Assembly: GCA_947167075.1 (NCBI GenBank)
Contig: CAMVGR010000001.1
Location: 62,001-126,000, forward strand
Direction of reading: 5' to 3'
Length of the DNA: 64,000 bases
Source of the DNA: an uncultured Bacteroidales bacterium
GTDB lineage: Bacteria; Bacteroidota; Bacteroidia; Bacteroidales; P3
Shown here: piece after piece, positions 9,565 through 21,393 of the stretch
Position numbering within the stretch: the stretch's first letter is position 1
Layout: each line of letters begins with the position of its first letter
The notes under the pieces: generated by a model
What the model saw: the letters and a program-made list of their open reading frames with translations, nothing else
Told to the model about the DNA's origin: nothing
Database searches by the model: none
Position numbers and translations under genes: made by a program

Positions 9565-12500
9565 ATGAAAACTAAGTATTTGCTTCTAGGTGCAATTTTT
9601 GCATTTTTGAGTCTTGGTGTTCGTGCACAGATTAGCCAGATGCTCTATCAAGGCTTTGAATCGGACGAGACGGTGAAATACAGTGGTAATTCTACCGATG
9701 GTGTTCGTATGTCATCGTCGATTGTGATGAGTGGTAGTCGGGCATTGAAGCTTGTTCAGCAATCGGACCAGGATGTCGAAATAGTGTTCGATACCATGGA
9801 TTTTACCAAGGATTTGACGCTGAAATACATCGCACTCGAATTTGATCATATTTGCCTAGTTAAGACAAATGGTTCGCTGGATATTAACATGGGTACGATT
9901 TATTGGAAGCGTACAAACCAGACATCATGGACAAAACTCTCCGGTCAAGAGTACGATCTGCAGGATTATACGGCAAGTTCACAGTTTAGCTCGACAGGTT
10001 GTTTCAATGAGAACTCGTACCTTGATGCATGGAAGAATGGAGGAGATGCTAGTAACGAAATGTGGAAGCACGAACGTTTCAATCTGAACAATATGCTTCC
10101 GGCGACGTTGGCTGCATCGGACCGTAAGTTGCAGATTAAGTTCGTTCTAAAAAAACGCACATTGACCACACCTTTGGATACATTGAATTGTGCTTGGTGG
10201 ATTGATAATATTCGTGTTAGCTCAAGTGCGGAACAAATGATCAATCCAAAGATAAAAATGTGGCTATATCCTCATGCTGAGGCTTATGCCAATAGCCGTG
10301 GAGCAAGGGTGCAACTGGATGCCACTACAGTGGTTTCCGCTGGTATCAATCCGGATTCGGTCTATCTATGCTATAAGGTTGGAAGTGATCCCTCGGTGAA
10401 CAAGGTTATCATGGATCATATTTCAGGTACGAGATACGGGGCATTCATTCCATTCTTTGGCTATGATACGGCCATGTCTTTCTACTGTGTGGTGCGTGAT
10501 GCAACTGGAAATGAAAATACAGCCACATTCCCTCCTGCCATCAATTCATGGTGCGATTATCACTATGTGCGCGGCATAAACCAGCTTGGAGTAAAGGGAG
10601 AAGGGTTCGATGGAACTAAATCATATAGTGGATTTATCTTTTCAAGCGAATCTGACCATCGATGCCAATTTGTATACGATTCAGCATTATTGGCAGGTGC
10701 TGGATATGGGGTTGGCTCTATAACGAAATTGAAGTTTGTATCGGCAGCAGCCACCACAGCAACAGATACTCGTAAAAACTTCCAAATCCGAATGAAGAAT
10801 GTCCCCACGACGTATATTTCTGGCGACGACGATGCGGGTAGCTACTATTTTGACAATTCGGACATGACTGTAGTGTATAACGATAGTTACACATTGCCGA
10901 TACTAAATGTCGATGATACCTTCACTATAGATTTGCAGGATACATTTTTCTATGCAGGTAAGAATATCATGATGCAGGTATGGTATGACGACGACACGGA
11001 TCACAAAGGACTCGGCCTGCGAATGATTCCGGCACAGAAGAACAACTACTCGAGCTTTACGACGGGACATGATGCTGCAATGGGTAGCAATGCATTTACT
11101 TCGAGTGATTTTATTAGTGAAAATGCGTCGAATACCCACGAAGAACGTCCTGTTATTATTTTCTATGAGGAGCAAAATCAGCCCTTGTACTATGATGCAG
11201 GTATTAGTGAACTGACTACCCCCAACTACTATGTGGCTATGGAAAAGAGCGTTGGTCTGGTGAGAGTGAAGCTGAATAACTTTGGAGCAAATTCATTCGA
11301 CAGTGTAAGAGTGTCCTATATGATTGATGACACAATCTTTGGGCATTCAGATTATCTCAAGACTCTGAATGGATTGTCCAGCACATCGTTCGATATCGCT
11401 TCAGGTATCGATATACCAGCAGGATTTCATAAGTTAACTGTCTGGGTAGAGGATTCTGTAAAGGCGAATGGGGTGAATATTAGAGACCATGAACCATTTA
11501 ATGACACAATGTTCAGTGAGTTTATCGTGTGTGATGGACCGATGAACGGGGTGAAAAACATTGGTGGTAGTAATCCTCACTTTAACGACATAGAAGAATT
11601 CCTATTCTCATTAAGCCGATGTGGTATAGATGATAGTCTAATCGTCAGATTATCACCAGGAAACTATCCTCCGTTTGTTATGCCATCGGTGACAGGCCTT
11701 TCGGAGGATCACTACATCGTCTTTGAGTCGATGGATAGTATTCATGCAACTTTGTATTCCGATGAAAGCACAGCGAACGGGTCTATTGTGAATATAGAGT
11801 CGGTTGCAAATATGAAGTTTAGGAATTTGAATTTCGTTCGTCGTGGTGGTTTGCTTGACAATATGGTCAAGATGAGTTCAACAAGTGTTAATTGTACATT
11901 CGAAGGTTGCTCGTTTATCGATAGTGTAGATAATCCAGCAGGTGCAATGCGTATCGCTGCTATGATTGACAACTATACGGCACAAAACCTATATGTTGAT
12001 AAGTGTACTTTCATTGGTGGTCGTATGGGCGTGAGTATCAATGGTGAAAGCAGTTTGAATCATTCAAAAAACGCATACGTTAAGAATTGTCTATTCCGTG
12101 ACCAAAACGAGAATGCTGTCCGTGTTGAAAATATGACTGATGTATATGTGGAAGAGAACGAAATGTATAATGTCTCAACCAATGCATCTAGTGTCCTCCT
12201 TGTGAACAGTATTGATGGTAATATCAGTATTCAACGCAACAAAATGTACACTACACACGGGGCCGGTGCCTTGACGGTTAGCTCTGCAAAAGGTACTGCA
12301 GATAACCATATAATAATTGCCAACAATATGATGGTTGGAGATGATGATGGTAATTCAGCCCAAATGAATAGTTTGGTTAGCATCATCAATGCAACGTATA
12401 CTGATTTTGTATATAATTCAACAAAACTGACTGCGTACATGCGATTGAATGTGCCTGCAATTAGTTTTGGTAGCAATGTAAATTACTGCCGTTTTATTAA

Positions 12501-15500
12501 TAATGTTGTGGCCTCAATGGACTCGACAAACTATGCTTTAGGATATACTCCGGGTACTGTGACCACTAATACGTTGGGCCACAATGTCTATTATTCAGGT
12601 GGAACTGTTCTGAATCGTTATAATGGTGCTTCGTATAATACGATTGAGGACTGGAAAAAATACGCTGTTTCAGAGGACACCACATCGCTTTCTGTGGCAC
12701 CGAATTTTTTAAATGCAAGTTTGGTTGATTTGCGTACTTTCAATCGCCAAATGAAAGACAAAGGTGTGCCTTTGGATGAGGTATTGATTGATATGTTTGG
12801 TAATGAGCGCGGAACAGAAACGACATGCCCTGGTGCTTTTGAATTCTCAGCATTACCATTTGACTTTGAACTAACGGCACTACTCAACCCCGTTGATAAT
12901 TGCTATATGCCAGAACAGGCCGAAATGGTATTTATTTTACAAAACAATGGTGTGAGTTCACTCCCTGCTGATACTACTGTGAAAGTGTCTATATCATGGA
13001 CAATTAATGGCAAGTCAGAGGAGAGTTATGAGGTTTCTACCATGATTCCGGCAGAAGATACGGTTGCTATCTACACTGGACATTATGTACAGATGCCATC
13101 AAATGGTACAATGGATTCACATTATGTGGTTCATGCATGGACATCATTTGATGCAGATTTAAACAATACAAACGACACTACTGATTTCCGAGTGGTGAGC
13201 CGTTATCACGCCTCGGCACCAGACAGCACTCACCATGTGATAGAATATGCTACCAAAGATACTATTGTACCACAAGGAATCAATATGTGGAGTGTGTATG
13301 AGAACAGCAGTGCTCCAAAGCGCCGTTCGCAAATTTATTGGTATATTGATTCTAACTCAATAGAACCGTTCTATATAGGTGATACTTTGATTACCGGAGA
13401 GATACGTAATGACACGGCATTTTACGTGAAACAGCGACGTGACATGCCAATGGTAAGATTTACACAAGTTGAACTTGTTCAAACTTCTAATGCTTTAGGA
13501 CTGACCTCTCCAATGCCATATTGGATGGATGGATTAAGAAAAGTTGCCATTCAAATTACAAATGTCGGTGACTATCCAGCAAATCTCAAAGGTGATAGTT
13601 TGATAATGGTTGCCACAACGACCGCATTTAACAATAAGATTTATGTATTTACTGATGATTTGATAATTCAACCAGGACGTTCGCTTGTTATTCAATATGT
13701 AAAAGCAGCTACGACTGATACTAATTGGACAATAAAGAATGGAATAACATTCTCGGGTTCTCTCCCAATAAAACCACACATTGGCTTTATATATAAACGA
13801 GGAGGTGTCGTTGAGGATGCTATTCCTTTTAATGATGTGGCTAACTCTGAACTTGCCACTAGTTGGACATCCTTGAATGTTCCTAATTATGTATGGAATG
13901 GTGAATCTATATCGTTTGAGGGAAATGTTGCCGGTGTTGTCCGTACTGGATTCTCAGGAACTATTAATGACTGGAACCTTTCTTCAGATATACCGATGTC
14001 TATTGGTACAACAAATAAAGAGTGGATTAGATTTGAGAATGGAAACTGTGAAGGAGAAGTGTCTGTTCAGAAGATTACGGTTATAGATCCACCAACGGTT
14101 GAACTTGAAGTGGGAGAACCTATCGTACCGGATGGAGGATGCGGATTGTCAGATGAAATTATCTCAGTAAAGGTTCGAAACTATGGGGTGGAAAATGTGT
14201 CGAATGTAAAGTTGAATTATACAATAGGAAATGATACAATTTCGGAAACCTTAACATCGCCAATCGTTGGATTGTCTGATACATTGTACACTTTTGTTAA
14301 TACACCAAATTTAGCTTTTGACAAAGATTCTTTGGTGACAGTAAAGGTTTGGGTATCTGCTATTGAAGAAGATCCAATGAGAATTAATGATACCAATAAA
14401 TCGCAGATACTGAGTCTGTATACACCCAAAGCACCTGATACTACATTTACACGGTATGTTCAATATGCAACACAGGATACAATTTCCATTGACGTGCCAA
14501 GTGGAGTCGTCCCTGTATGGTACGATTATAATATGGATGCAATAGACACAGGGAACATTCATATCACAGAACGAATCTATTTAGATGGTACATGTGGTGT
14601 TGGATACATGGTAATGGATAGTATGAATGTGTTGGTTGGAGATACTGTGGAAACGAATTCAAGTAATGGTTTCCCTGGCCCATATCAGACGATTAATAAA
14701 TATAATAAGCAGCAATATTTGTATACGGCGAGTGACCTTGCTTCGTATGGACTCCGAAAAGGAGAAATACTCAGTATGGCATTCAGTGCTGTCACGATGC
14801 CTAATTCTCTGACAGAAATAAATTATTTGAACTATACAATTGCTATCGCACAGGTGCCAGATACACTTTTCGAAACCGTTTCTTCATGGATTCCTACGAC
14901 GAAAACCGTGTTCTTTAGAGACACTCTTGTCGTTAAGAATGAAAATACACCCATTTGGATTAGTCATGATTTTGATAAACCCGTTCTATGGGATGGTGAA
15001 TCGTCACTTTTGGTACAAGTATCTTATGAATTGGAAAAAACCAATACTGGCGGTGTGAAGTCGTACTGGAGAGTTAAGAATAATTCTGCTTTATATAAAA
15101 ATAGTAATGCAGCATTGTTGCCCTCCACATTTGAGTTTACTTCAGCAGGTACAAAGGCCAACTATATTCCAGTTGTTCAATTTAGGAATGTTGCCTTTGG
15201 ATGCCTTGGATATACATCACCATATAATGTTGTGGTGGAGGGAATTCCTAATGTTGATGTGTCTATTGCATGGCCACAGGGTTTTGATACACTTCGATTT
15301 AGCTCGTGTGAAAATGTTTCTTTACCGATTGAGATATGTAATCAAGGCCTGGAAACTATATCCGAGGTTAAGTTATATTATGAAATAGACGGTATGGAAG
15401 TAGACTCTACTGTTTTGACTGATACATATTCACATGGTGACGTAAAGAATTCTGTTTTATTTGACCGTCCGTTAACTCCGGGAATACATTCTGTCAAGGT

Positions 15501-18500
15501 GATTGTTAATGTAGATGCAGATAGCATCACAAGCAATGACACATTATGCGGAAATGTAATTGTAAGATTCTGTGGGGGAGAGTATTCTATTAATAGCGAT
15601 GGGTCTGGAGATTATATTTCACTAAAAGAAGCTGTGGATAAGCTTAATGAAGTTGGTTTAAATGGTGCTGTAACGTTCAATGTTCATCAAGGTGAGTATA
15701 ATGAAGCTGTTGCTATTCATGATTTCTATGGATCTTCTGCGTCCAACACGTTGACCATTATGGGGCAAGTAGGATCACAGATAATGGCAACTCCAAATGA
15801 ACTAGATAATTATGTTCTTCTGATCGATGGGGCCTCTCATGTGATATTGAAAAATATGCACATGTTGTCTATCCCGGAAAACAAAAAGACAAAAGGTAAT
15901 GTGGTCGTCTTGAATAAAACAAGTGACGTTACCATCGATAGCTGTACTTTGACCGTTATGGGAAATATTACAGATACAGCCGCATCATGCATAGTGGTTC
16001 GCAGGGATGTGAACAATTTAAGGGTTTTGAATTCGGAGATGGATAGCGGGGGATATTCAATCAATTGTGGATCGGAAAGTGCAGGGAACAGTGCTATTAC
16101 AATTCAGAAGAATCAAATGTTGGATTTTGCAAGAGGTGGAATAAGATTATGTGGTGTGGAGAGATTAAATTTATCTCAAAATATCTTAAAATCTGGCAAT
16201 TCTGGGAATGGCACTGCAGCCAATGCAAGAGGACTAATAGGAATATTCGTTGCAAGTACGAAAGACTCTGTAAGAATAGTAAAGAATACAATCAATCTAA
16301 TAGATGAGAATAACACTGCAAAACGAGGAATACATGTTGAGAGGGTATCCTCAACTATGCTTAATCCAGCATATATTGCGAATAATATGATAAGTACATA
16401 TGGAACCAATACAAATGGATTAACGCCGTCTCGAGCAGCGGGCATTTGGGTTGATTCGATAAGTAGTTATGTGAATGTCTTTTTCAATACTGTACAGGTG
16501 TACACTACTAGTGCAAAAAATGCTAATGCCAACGCTGCATCATACTCGTTTTATGCTGGTCCATCTGTGGATCACCTTCAAGTGATGAACAATATCTTTT
16601 CAAATACTAGTTATGGATATGCTTACTATGTTTCAGAAAAGGGCACTGTAGTCTCGTCGAACTTTAATGCATACTATACTCTCGCTGAAAAGAAATATGC
16701 ATGGAGCAATACGGAAATTACATCTTTATCAGAACTTCAAGTAGAAAATGCAGATGATGGTAACTCATTAGAGGAAGAACCGTTCTTTGTTTCTAATGAG
16801 GATTTGCATCTTTTGAAATCAAATTTTGTAGAGAAAGGTCAATATAATGCTGAGGTCTTCGATGATATAGACGGAAATATGCGTCAACAAATGCCGGCTC
16901 CTACAATAGGTGCACAGGAGATGTCTCGTGCAATGCATGATATGGCTATAATTAGAGTTATCGAGCCGAAACTTCCTTCTAATGTTAATTCCCCATATAA
17001 TATTGAAACGGACTCTGTACGTGTAATTGCCACAATATGCAATAATGGTATGATGACGGAGACAGGTGTGGTATGGTATGCATATGTAGAAGGATATGAG
17101 GAAGAGACTCGTTCGATAAGTAAAAACATCGGCACTTTTTCACCTATGCAGGTAAAAACAGACACGCTCATGATGCCTACAAAGGTTGGAATTCTGTACT
17201 ATCAGAAGGTTAATGTAGTGGTCGAATCATCTTTGGATACAATCAACGATAATGATACAAATAATGCCCCAGTATATTTAAGCCCAGCCTATAATGTCGC
17301 GGCAAAGAAAGTAAAGTTTGATGGTGGATGTAATCTAAAGAAGGTACCCATAACGCTGGAAATAAAGAATGAAGGAGTGAAGGCAATCCCAAGCGGATCC
17401 AAGTTAACAATAGGATATCACGCAGAGGTTTCATCTCCCAAGAGCGTTGTTATATCTACTCTGCCGGATACTGTTGAAGAAGAAGTTACACTTTCTTCTG
17501 CATTAGCATCTGGTTCTTCTCTTGAGTTGAATTTCTCAACAAATGCAAACCTATATCCAACAGATACTGCAATTGATATATCTGTAAAAGTGGTAGGATG
17601 GTGTAAGTACCGAAACGATATATTGGTAAACAATGATACGACTTCGGGATCGGGAAGTGCTGTTAAGGACTCATATTTCACTCCGACAGCTCCCAAAGGA
17701 CATGATACCACATTCTCATACGGAACGTGGGGATCATTGACTGCAGAACAAGAGAATTCGCTTCCTATTCGTTGGTATAGAGATACAACCCAGAATCCAT
17801 TCCATAAACCTGCTCAATATACTCCCTCGACAATATGGTCACCAACACCACAGTATTTTAATGATTCAGTATACTATCTTAATTGCATTAGTTCAAAGAA
17901 ATGTACTAGTGAGTATTCTCAATTCAAGGTTAAGGTGGCTTCACGCATAGCTCGAGATATGGCAATGGAGTCAGTGATAACACCAACTGGAAAGCGGGTA
18001 TATATGGAAAACGATACTGTTCGAATAAAAGTGTCGAACTATGGTACATCTGCACAGGGGACTATTCCTGTCACATATGAATTGAAGAAAAATGGAACCA
18101 CAATTCAGACTGTGACAGAATATATACCTTCGGTTGGAGCGGGACAGACTGTGGATTATACTTTCAGTACATTGTTAGATTTGCCAGATCCAACCGTTGC
18201 ACAGAATTTCAATCTGAATGTTTATACGGACTTGACTAATGATGGAAGCCGTAAAAACGATACACTTCGTACAGCATACACATTCTCTACCTACGCACAA
18301 GATCGTTATAATAATTTTAGTGAACATCCGTCCACAGATAAAACGACAAGGTTTGATATTACTCGTTTCTCATTTAGTGATATAGATTTAGAAATGCCAG
18401 CATTGGACCGAGACTATACCAATCTTGCTGAATATACAAACATAGATTATCCAACACTTCACGTACGTCGAGGCATGACGGATTCAGTTTTACTAGAGGT

Positions 18501-21393
18501 CTCTACTGTTACTGCAAATGCACCAAGGGTAAAGTGCCGTGCTAGTATTTCGATTGACTATAATAGAGATGGATATTTTAATGATCTTTCGAGCCCATGT
18601 GTTGAAAATGTTATAGTCGATGTACCATTCTATAGTGACTCGGTTTTCCGTTCAGCAATAACAATTCCTATGAACGCAGAATTGGGACACATGCGTATGC
18701 GCGTAAAGGTAATGGGAATTGATTCTTCTTCTGTGGAAGGCCATATAATTGATTTCATGCTTTTTGTTGATGCAGATGCACTTTCAAAGGATTTGGCATT
18801 TACACAGCTAGCTTCACCTCGTAGTCCTTTGGTTTATACTGATGATTCGGTTTCGGTTGCTTTCCGTATGGACAATCGTGGAAAGAATGTGATAGACAGT
18901 GTGACAATCTTCTATAAATTCTTTGATAAGGACTTCCATTATAATGGCGCTCCAATCATTGATACAATAGTAACAGATAGTACTGTCTATTATGATACTG
19001 TGGGTTATGATTCGACAGGAATAGGAGTTTACCATTGGGTTGGACCATTGGCATCAGGACAAAGTACTGTTGTTAAACTACCTGGCCGAGTATTTGCCGT
19101 CGGTAATACCATGTTTAGTGTTTGGCATAATTTGAATGGAGATTTAAAACGAAATAACGATACATTGAATTTTGAATACCACAAATTCCCGGAGATTACC
19201 CTTACATATAAGGACGATTTTGAGAGTTTGGATTATTGGTATGCTCCACAAGGTAAAACAGAATATGACTATAACTATTGGCAACTTGGAAAGCCAAACA
19301 AGACTCGTATTAATACTGTTTATTCTGGTAATAATGCATGGGTGACTGATTTGAATAATACAGTTGTAACTGGACGTCGAGGTAATGTCAGTTATTTATA
19401 TAGCCCAGTTATAGATTTGTCTCAAACTTTGTCGGATACTATCAGATTCCGCATGCTGCGTAATATAACAGGTGGTTCTACTGTGCATGTAGAAATATAT
19501 AACTATCTTAATCAGTGGCAAAAACTGGATAGAGACTCTGTACTTACATGGTATAATGACGAAGAAAACCATGCATTTACAGGTACTTCACCTTCAGGAG
19601 ATGGATATGCATCATACGTGTTAAGCACGACGGGTACAAACGGACCTGCGGGTAACTTCAATTCAGACCGTTTCCAGATACGATTTGTATACACTACCCC
19701 AATAGGTTCAAACAGTGGTGCTGCGTTTGGAGAAGGCTGTGCGGTTGATGATTTTGAAGTAATCAGAGCACGAATTGCACAAGATGGAGGTGTGGTAGCC
19801 ATCAGTTATCCGGAATCACCACGATATGGAAATGAAGTCTATCCCAAATTAATAGTGAAGAACTTCGGAACAGATACGCTACGCAACTTCAAGGTAGGAT
19901 ACACATACTATGGTTCACCTCTAGCAAAAATATCTGATGTGTCTGCTGTTATTCCTCCAGATATGTCAGCCGAAATATCTTGTTCAAATCCGTTTATTGT
20001 CACTAGTGACTTCCCGGAAGTCTTCTCAATGACTGCTTTCACAATCATTGACAATGATAAATATAAAGACAATGACACCACGGCGAAAATGGTGCCTATT
20101 ATGCCCTTGGACGATGATATTAGTGCTGATTCGATACTTGCGCCCCTAGAAAAAGTGGTGGCAGGCGACTCAACTGTGCTTGTGACCTTGCGAATTCATA
20201 ATTTCGGATTTAATGATATTCATGAAGTTCGAACGGGTTATTTTGTGAATGATGTGCTGTTTACTGAAGAGATTGTTAATTTCGATTCTGTGCTTGGCCG
20301 TCCATTGTCATCTTTAGAGTACTACAACTACACGTACAAACAGTGCATGACACCTTCCTTGGGTACAAACAGTATTAAGTGTTATGTGAAGATAAACAGC
20401 GACTCGGTCCATACTTACGAGTATAATGATACGGTAACCAAGCGTATTCAAGGTCAAATGTCAGTTGTCGACCTTGCTGCCACAGGCATTATCTTAGACC
20501 GCTCACATGTTGGAGAAGTGAGGGTTGTAGTCACGATCGAAAACAAAGGTACAGTGGCAGCCAACAACTTTAAGTTAGGTTATATGATAGATGGAGATAC
20601 TTCGACTACTATTATTGAGACCTTTAAGCAAGCTGAGCCCATTAAGGCGTTGAGTACAGGTACCCACTCCTTCGACTATGTATTACTGGATAGACCTAAA
20701 CCATACGATTCTATTATTGCCTTTGTAATGATAAATGATGATAACGACCCGTCTAATGACACGACGAGCACTATCATCACTGCAGTACCGGATATTGAAG
20801 TGATAAAACTGGTTGTTGAAGAGAATTCTGCAAGCACATGTCGCGTCTTTATGCAAATCAAAAATGTGGGACAGGCTCCATTGTCCAAACAGATGATCAG
20901 AATGCATGCTGTAATCAATGGGGACAGTATTATGAGTCAGGCGACACCAGAGTCCGTTTTGCCTGGACAAACAATGCACCTCTTGTTCTTCGACCGTGTG
21001 CCGAAATCACCTCAACGTATATACGAAGGCGAAGGATTTGTCGATGCCATCAATGGGGATACCAATCATACAAATGAACAAACCTCTATCGTGGAGTTGG
21101 TTAATTATGTAGATGGTATAGAAGAAGTTGCGGAAGCATTGTTCTCACTTGGACAAAACTATCCCAATCCATTTACAGGACAAACCATGGTTCCATTCTC
21201 TTTGGCGGAAGCATCTGATGTTAAGATTGTCGTTATGAATACTCTTGGGCGATATGTCCTAAATACCCAGAAATTCTTCCCACAAGGCGACCATGTATTC
21301 TTGTTAGATATGATAGGTTATCCAAGCGGCATCTATTATTATGGCATTGAAGTGAATGGAATACGACAAATTAAGAAGATGATTCTTAAGTGA
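9565..21393 (+). CDS. Giant T9SS type A cargo protein (3,942 residues) with beta-helix and CARDB-like repeats
   Basis: Signal peptide MKTKYLLLGAIFAFLSLGVRAQ. Then, by approximate residue: a lamin-tail/jelly-roll-like N-terminal part (25-240); CARDB-like beta-sandwich modules with the pattern 'VxVxNxGxxxxxxVxVxYxID' near 545-660, 1110-1200, 1520-1590, 1880-2000, 2460-2560, 2730-2900, 3070-3190 and 3410-3850; two pectate-lyase-like right-handed beta-helices at about 665-1090 and 2005-2450 (NCTFEGCSF, DSCTLTV, 'NNMM' turns); a GEVED-type domain at about 2912-3050 (SIDYNRDGYFND); a jelly-roll domain at about 3213-3403 (DDFESLDYWY); and a C-terminal T9SS type A sorting domain from 3860 (LGQNYPNPFTGQT ... 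GIRQIKKMILK). It should be secreted by the T9SS and anchored on the cell surface. Base composition is clearly more AT-rich than flanking genes. Role unknown; adhesin-like by architecture. Confidence 0.93.
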   Translation: MKTKYLLLGAIFAFLSLGVRAQISQMLYQGFESDETVKYSGNSTDGVRMSSSIVMSGSRALKLVQQSDQDVEIVFDTMDFTKDLTLKYIALEFDHICLVKTNGSLDINMGTIYWKRTNQTSWTKLSGQEYDLQDYTASSQFSSTGCFNENSYLDAWKNGGDASNEMWKHERFNLNNMLPATLAASDRKLQIKFVLKKRTLTTPLDTLNCAWWIDNIRVSSSAEQMINPKIKMWLYPHAEAYANSRGARVQLDATTVVSAGINPDSVYLCYKVGSDPSVNKVIMDHISGTRYGAFIPFFGYDTAMSFYCVVRDATGNENTATFPPAINSWCDYHYVRGINQLGVKGEGFDGTKSYSGFIFSSESDHRCQFVYDSALLAGAGYGVGSITKLKFVSAAATTATDTRKNFQIRMKNVPTTYISGDDDAGSYYFDNSDMTVVYNDSYTLPILNVDDTFTIDLQDTFFYAGKNIMMQVWYDDDTDHKGLGLRMIPAQKNNYSSFTTGHDAAMGSNAFTSSDFISENASNTHEERPVIIFYEEQNQPLYYDAGISELTTPNYYVAMEKSVGLVRVKLNNFGANSFDSVRVSYMIDDTIFGHSDYLKTLNGLSSTSFDIASGIDIPAGFHKLTVWVEDSVKANGVNIRDHEPFNDTMFSEFIVCDGPMNGVKNIGGSNPHFNDIEEFLFSLSRCGIDDSLIVRLSPGNYPPFVMPSVTGLSEDHYIVFESMDSIHATLYSDESTANGSIVNIESVANMKFRNLNFVRRGGLLDNMVKMSSTSVNCTFEGCSFIDSVDNPAGAMRIAAMIDNYTAQNLYVDKCTFIGGRMGVSINGESSLNHSKNAYVKNCLFRDQNENAVRVENMTDVYVEENEMYNVSTNASSVLLVNSIDGNISIQRNKMYTTHGAGALTVSSAKGTADNHIIIANNMMVGDDDGNSAQMNSLVSIINATYTDFVYNSTKLTAYMRLNVPAISFGSNVNYCRFINNVVASMDSTNYALGYTPGTVTTNTLGHNVYYSGGTVLNRYNGASYNTIEDWKKYAVSEDTTSLSVAPNFLNASLVDLRTFNRQMKDKGVPLDEVLIDMFGNERGTETTCPGAFEFSALPFDFELTALLNPVDNCYMPEQAEMVFILQNNGVSSLPADTTVKVSISWTINGKSEESYEVSTMIPAEDTVAIYTGHYVQMPSNGTMDSHYVVHAWTSFDADLNNTNDTTDFRVVSRYHASAPDSTHHVIEYATKDTIVPQGINMWSVYENSSAPKRRSQIYWYIDSNSIEPFYIGDTLITGEIRNDTAFYVKQRRDMPMVRFTQVELVQTSNALGLTSPMPYWMDGLRKVAIQITNVGDYPANLKGDSLIMVATTTAFNNKIYVFTDDLIIQPGRSLVIQYVKAATTDTNWTIKNGITFSGSLPIKPHIGFIYKRGGVVEDAIPFNDVANSELATSWTSLNVPNYVWNGESISFEGNVAGVVRTGFSGTINDWNLSSDIPMSIGTTNKEWIRFENGNCEGEVSVQKITVIDPPTVELEVGEPIVPDGGCGLSDEIISVKVRNYGVENVSNVKLNYTIGNDTISETLTSPIVGLSDTLYTFVNTPNLAFDKDSLVTVKVWVSAIEEDPMRINDTNKSQILSLYTPKAPDTTFTRYVQYATQDTISIDVPSGVVPVWYDYNMDAIDTGNIHITERIYLDGTCGVGYMVMDSMNVLVGDTVETNSSNGFPGPYQTINKYNKQQYLYTASDLASYGLRKGEILSMAFSAVTMPNSLTEINYLNYTIAIAQVPDTLFETVSSWIPTTKTVFFRDTLVVKNENTPIWISHDFDKPVLWDGESSLLVQVSYELEKTNTGGVKSYWRVKNNSALYKNSNAALLPSTFEFTSAGTKANYIPVVQFRNVAFGCLGYTSPYNVVVEGIPNVDVSIAWPQGFDTLRFSSCENVSLPIEICNQGLETISEVKLYYEIDGMEVDSTVLTDTYSHGDVKNSVLFDRPLTPGIHSVKVIVNVDADSITSNDTLCGNVIVRFCGGEYSINSDGSGDYISLKEAVDKLNEVGLNGAVTFNVHQGEYNEAVAIHDFYGSSASNTLTIMGQVGSQIMATPNELDNYVLLIDGASHVILKNMHMLSIPENKKTKGNVVVLNKTSDVTIDSCTLTVMGNITDTAASCIVVRRDVNNLRVLNSEMDSGGYSINCGSESAGNSAITIQKNQMLDFARGGIRLCGVERLNLSQNILKSGNSGNGTAANARGLIGIFVASTKDSVRIVKNTINLIDENNTAKRGIHVERVSSTMLNPAYIANNMISTYGTNTNGLTPSRAAGIWVDSISSYVNVFFNTVQVYTTSAKNANANAASYSFYAGPSVDHLQVMNNIFSNTSYGYAYYVSEKGTVVSSNFNAYYTLAEKKYAWSNTEITSLSELQVENADDGNSLEEEPFFVSNEDLHLLKSNFVEKGQYNAEVFDDIDGNMRQQMPAPTIGAQEMSRAMHDMAIIRVIEPKLPSNVNSPYNIETDSVRVIATICNNGMMTETGVVWYAYVEGYEEETRSISKNIGTFSPMQVKTDTLMMPTKVGILYYQKVNVVVESSLDTINDNDTNNAPVYLSPAYNVAAKKVKFDGGCNLKKVPITLEIKNEGVKAIPSGSKLTIGYHAEVSSPKSVVISTLPDTVEEEVTLSSALASGSSLELNFSTNANLYPTDTAIDISVKVVGWCKYRNDILVNNDTTSGSGSAVKDSYFTPTAPKGHDTTFSYGTWGSLTAEQENSLPIRWYRDTTQNPFHKPAQYTPSTIWSPTPQYFNDSVYYLNCISSKKCTSEYSQFKVKVASRIARDMAMESVITPTGKRVYMENDTVRIKVSNYGTSAQGTIPVTYELKKNGTTIQTVTEYIPSVGAGQTVDYTFSTLLDLPDPTVAQNFNLNVYTDLTNDGSRKNDTLRTAYTFSTYAQDRYNNFSEHPSTDKTTRFDITRFSFSDIDLEMPALDRDYTNLAEYTNIDYPTLHVRRGMTDSVLLEVSTVTANAPRVKCRASISIDYNRDGYFNDLSSPCVENVIVDVPFYSDSVFRSAITIPMNAELGHMRMRVKVMGIDSSSVEGHIIDFMLFVDADALSKDLAFTQLASPRSPLVYTDDSVSVAFRMDNRGKNVIDSVTIFYKFFDKDFHYNGAPIIDTIVTDSTVYYDTVGYDSTGIGVYHWVGPLASGQSTVVKLPGRVFAVGNTMFSVWHNLNGDLKRNNDTLNFEYHKFPEITLTYKDDFESLDYWYAPQGKTEYDYNYWQLGKPNKTRINTVYSGNNAWVTDLNNTVVTGRRGNVSYLYSPVIDLSQTLSDTIRFRMLRNITGGSTVHVEIYNYLNQWQKLDRDSVLTWYNDEENHAFTGTSPSGDGYASYVLSTTGTNGPAGNFNSDRFQIRFVYTTPIGSNSGAAFGEGCAVDDFEVIRARIAQDGGVVAISYPESPRYGNEVYPKLIVKNFGTDTLRNFKVGYTYYGSPLAKISDVSAVIPPDMSAEISCSNPFIVTSDFPEVFSMTAFTIIDNDKYKDNDTTAKMVPIMPLDDDISADSILAPLEKVVAGDSTVLVTLRIHNFGFNDIHEVRTGYFVNDVLFTEEIVNFDSVLGRPLSSLEYYNYTYKQCMTPSLGTNSIKCYVKINSDSVHTYEYNDTVTKRIQGQMSVVDLAATGIILDRSHVGEVRVVVTIENKGTVAANNFKLGYMIDGDTSTTIIETFKQAEPIKALSTGTHSFDYVLLDRPKPYDSIIAFVMINDDNDPSNDTTSTIITAVPDIEVIKLVVEENSASTCRVFMQIKNVGQAPLSKQMIRMHAVINGDSIMSQATPESVLPGQTMHLLFFDRVPKSPQRIYEGEGFVDAINGDTNHTNEQTSIVELVNYVDGIEEVAEALFSLGQNYPNPFTGQTMVPFSLAEASDVKIVVMNTLGRYVLNTQKFFPQGDHVFLLDMIGYPSGIYYYGIEVNGIRQIKKMILK

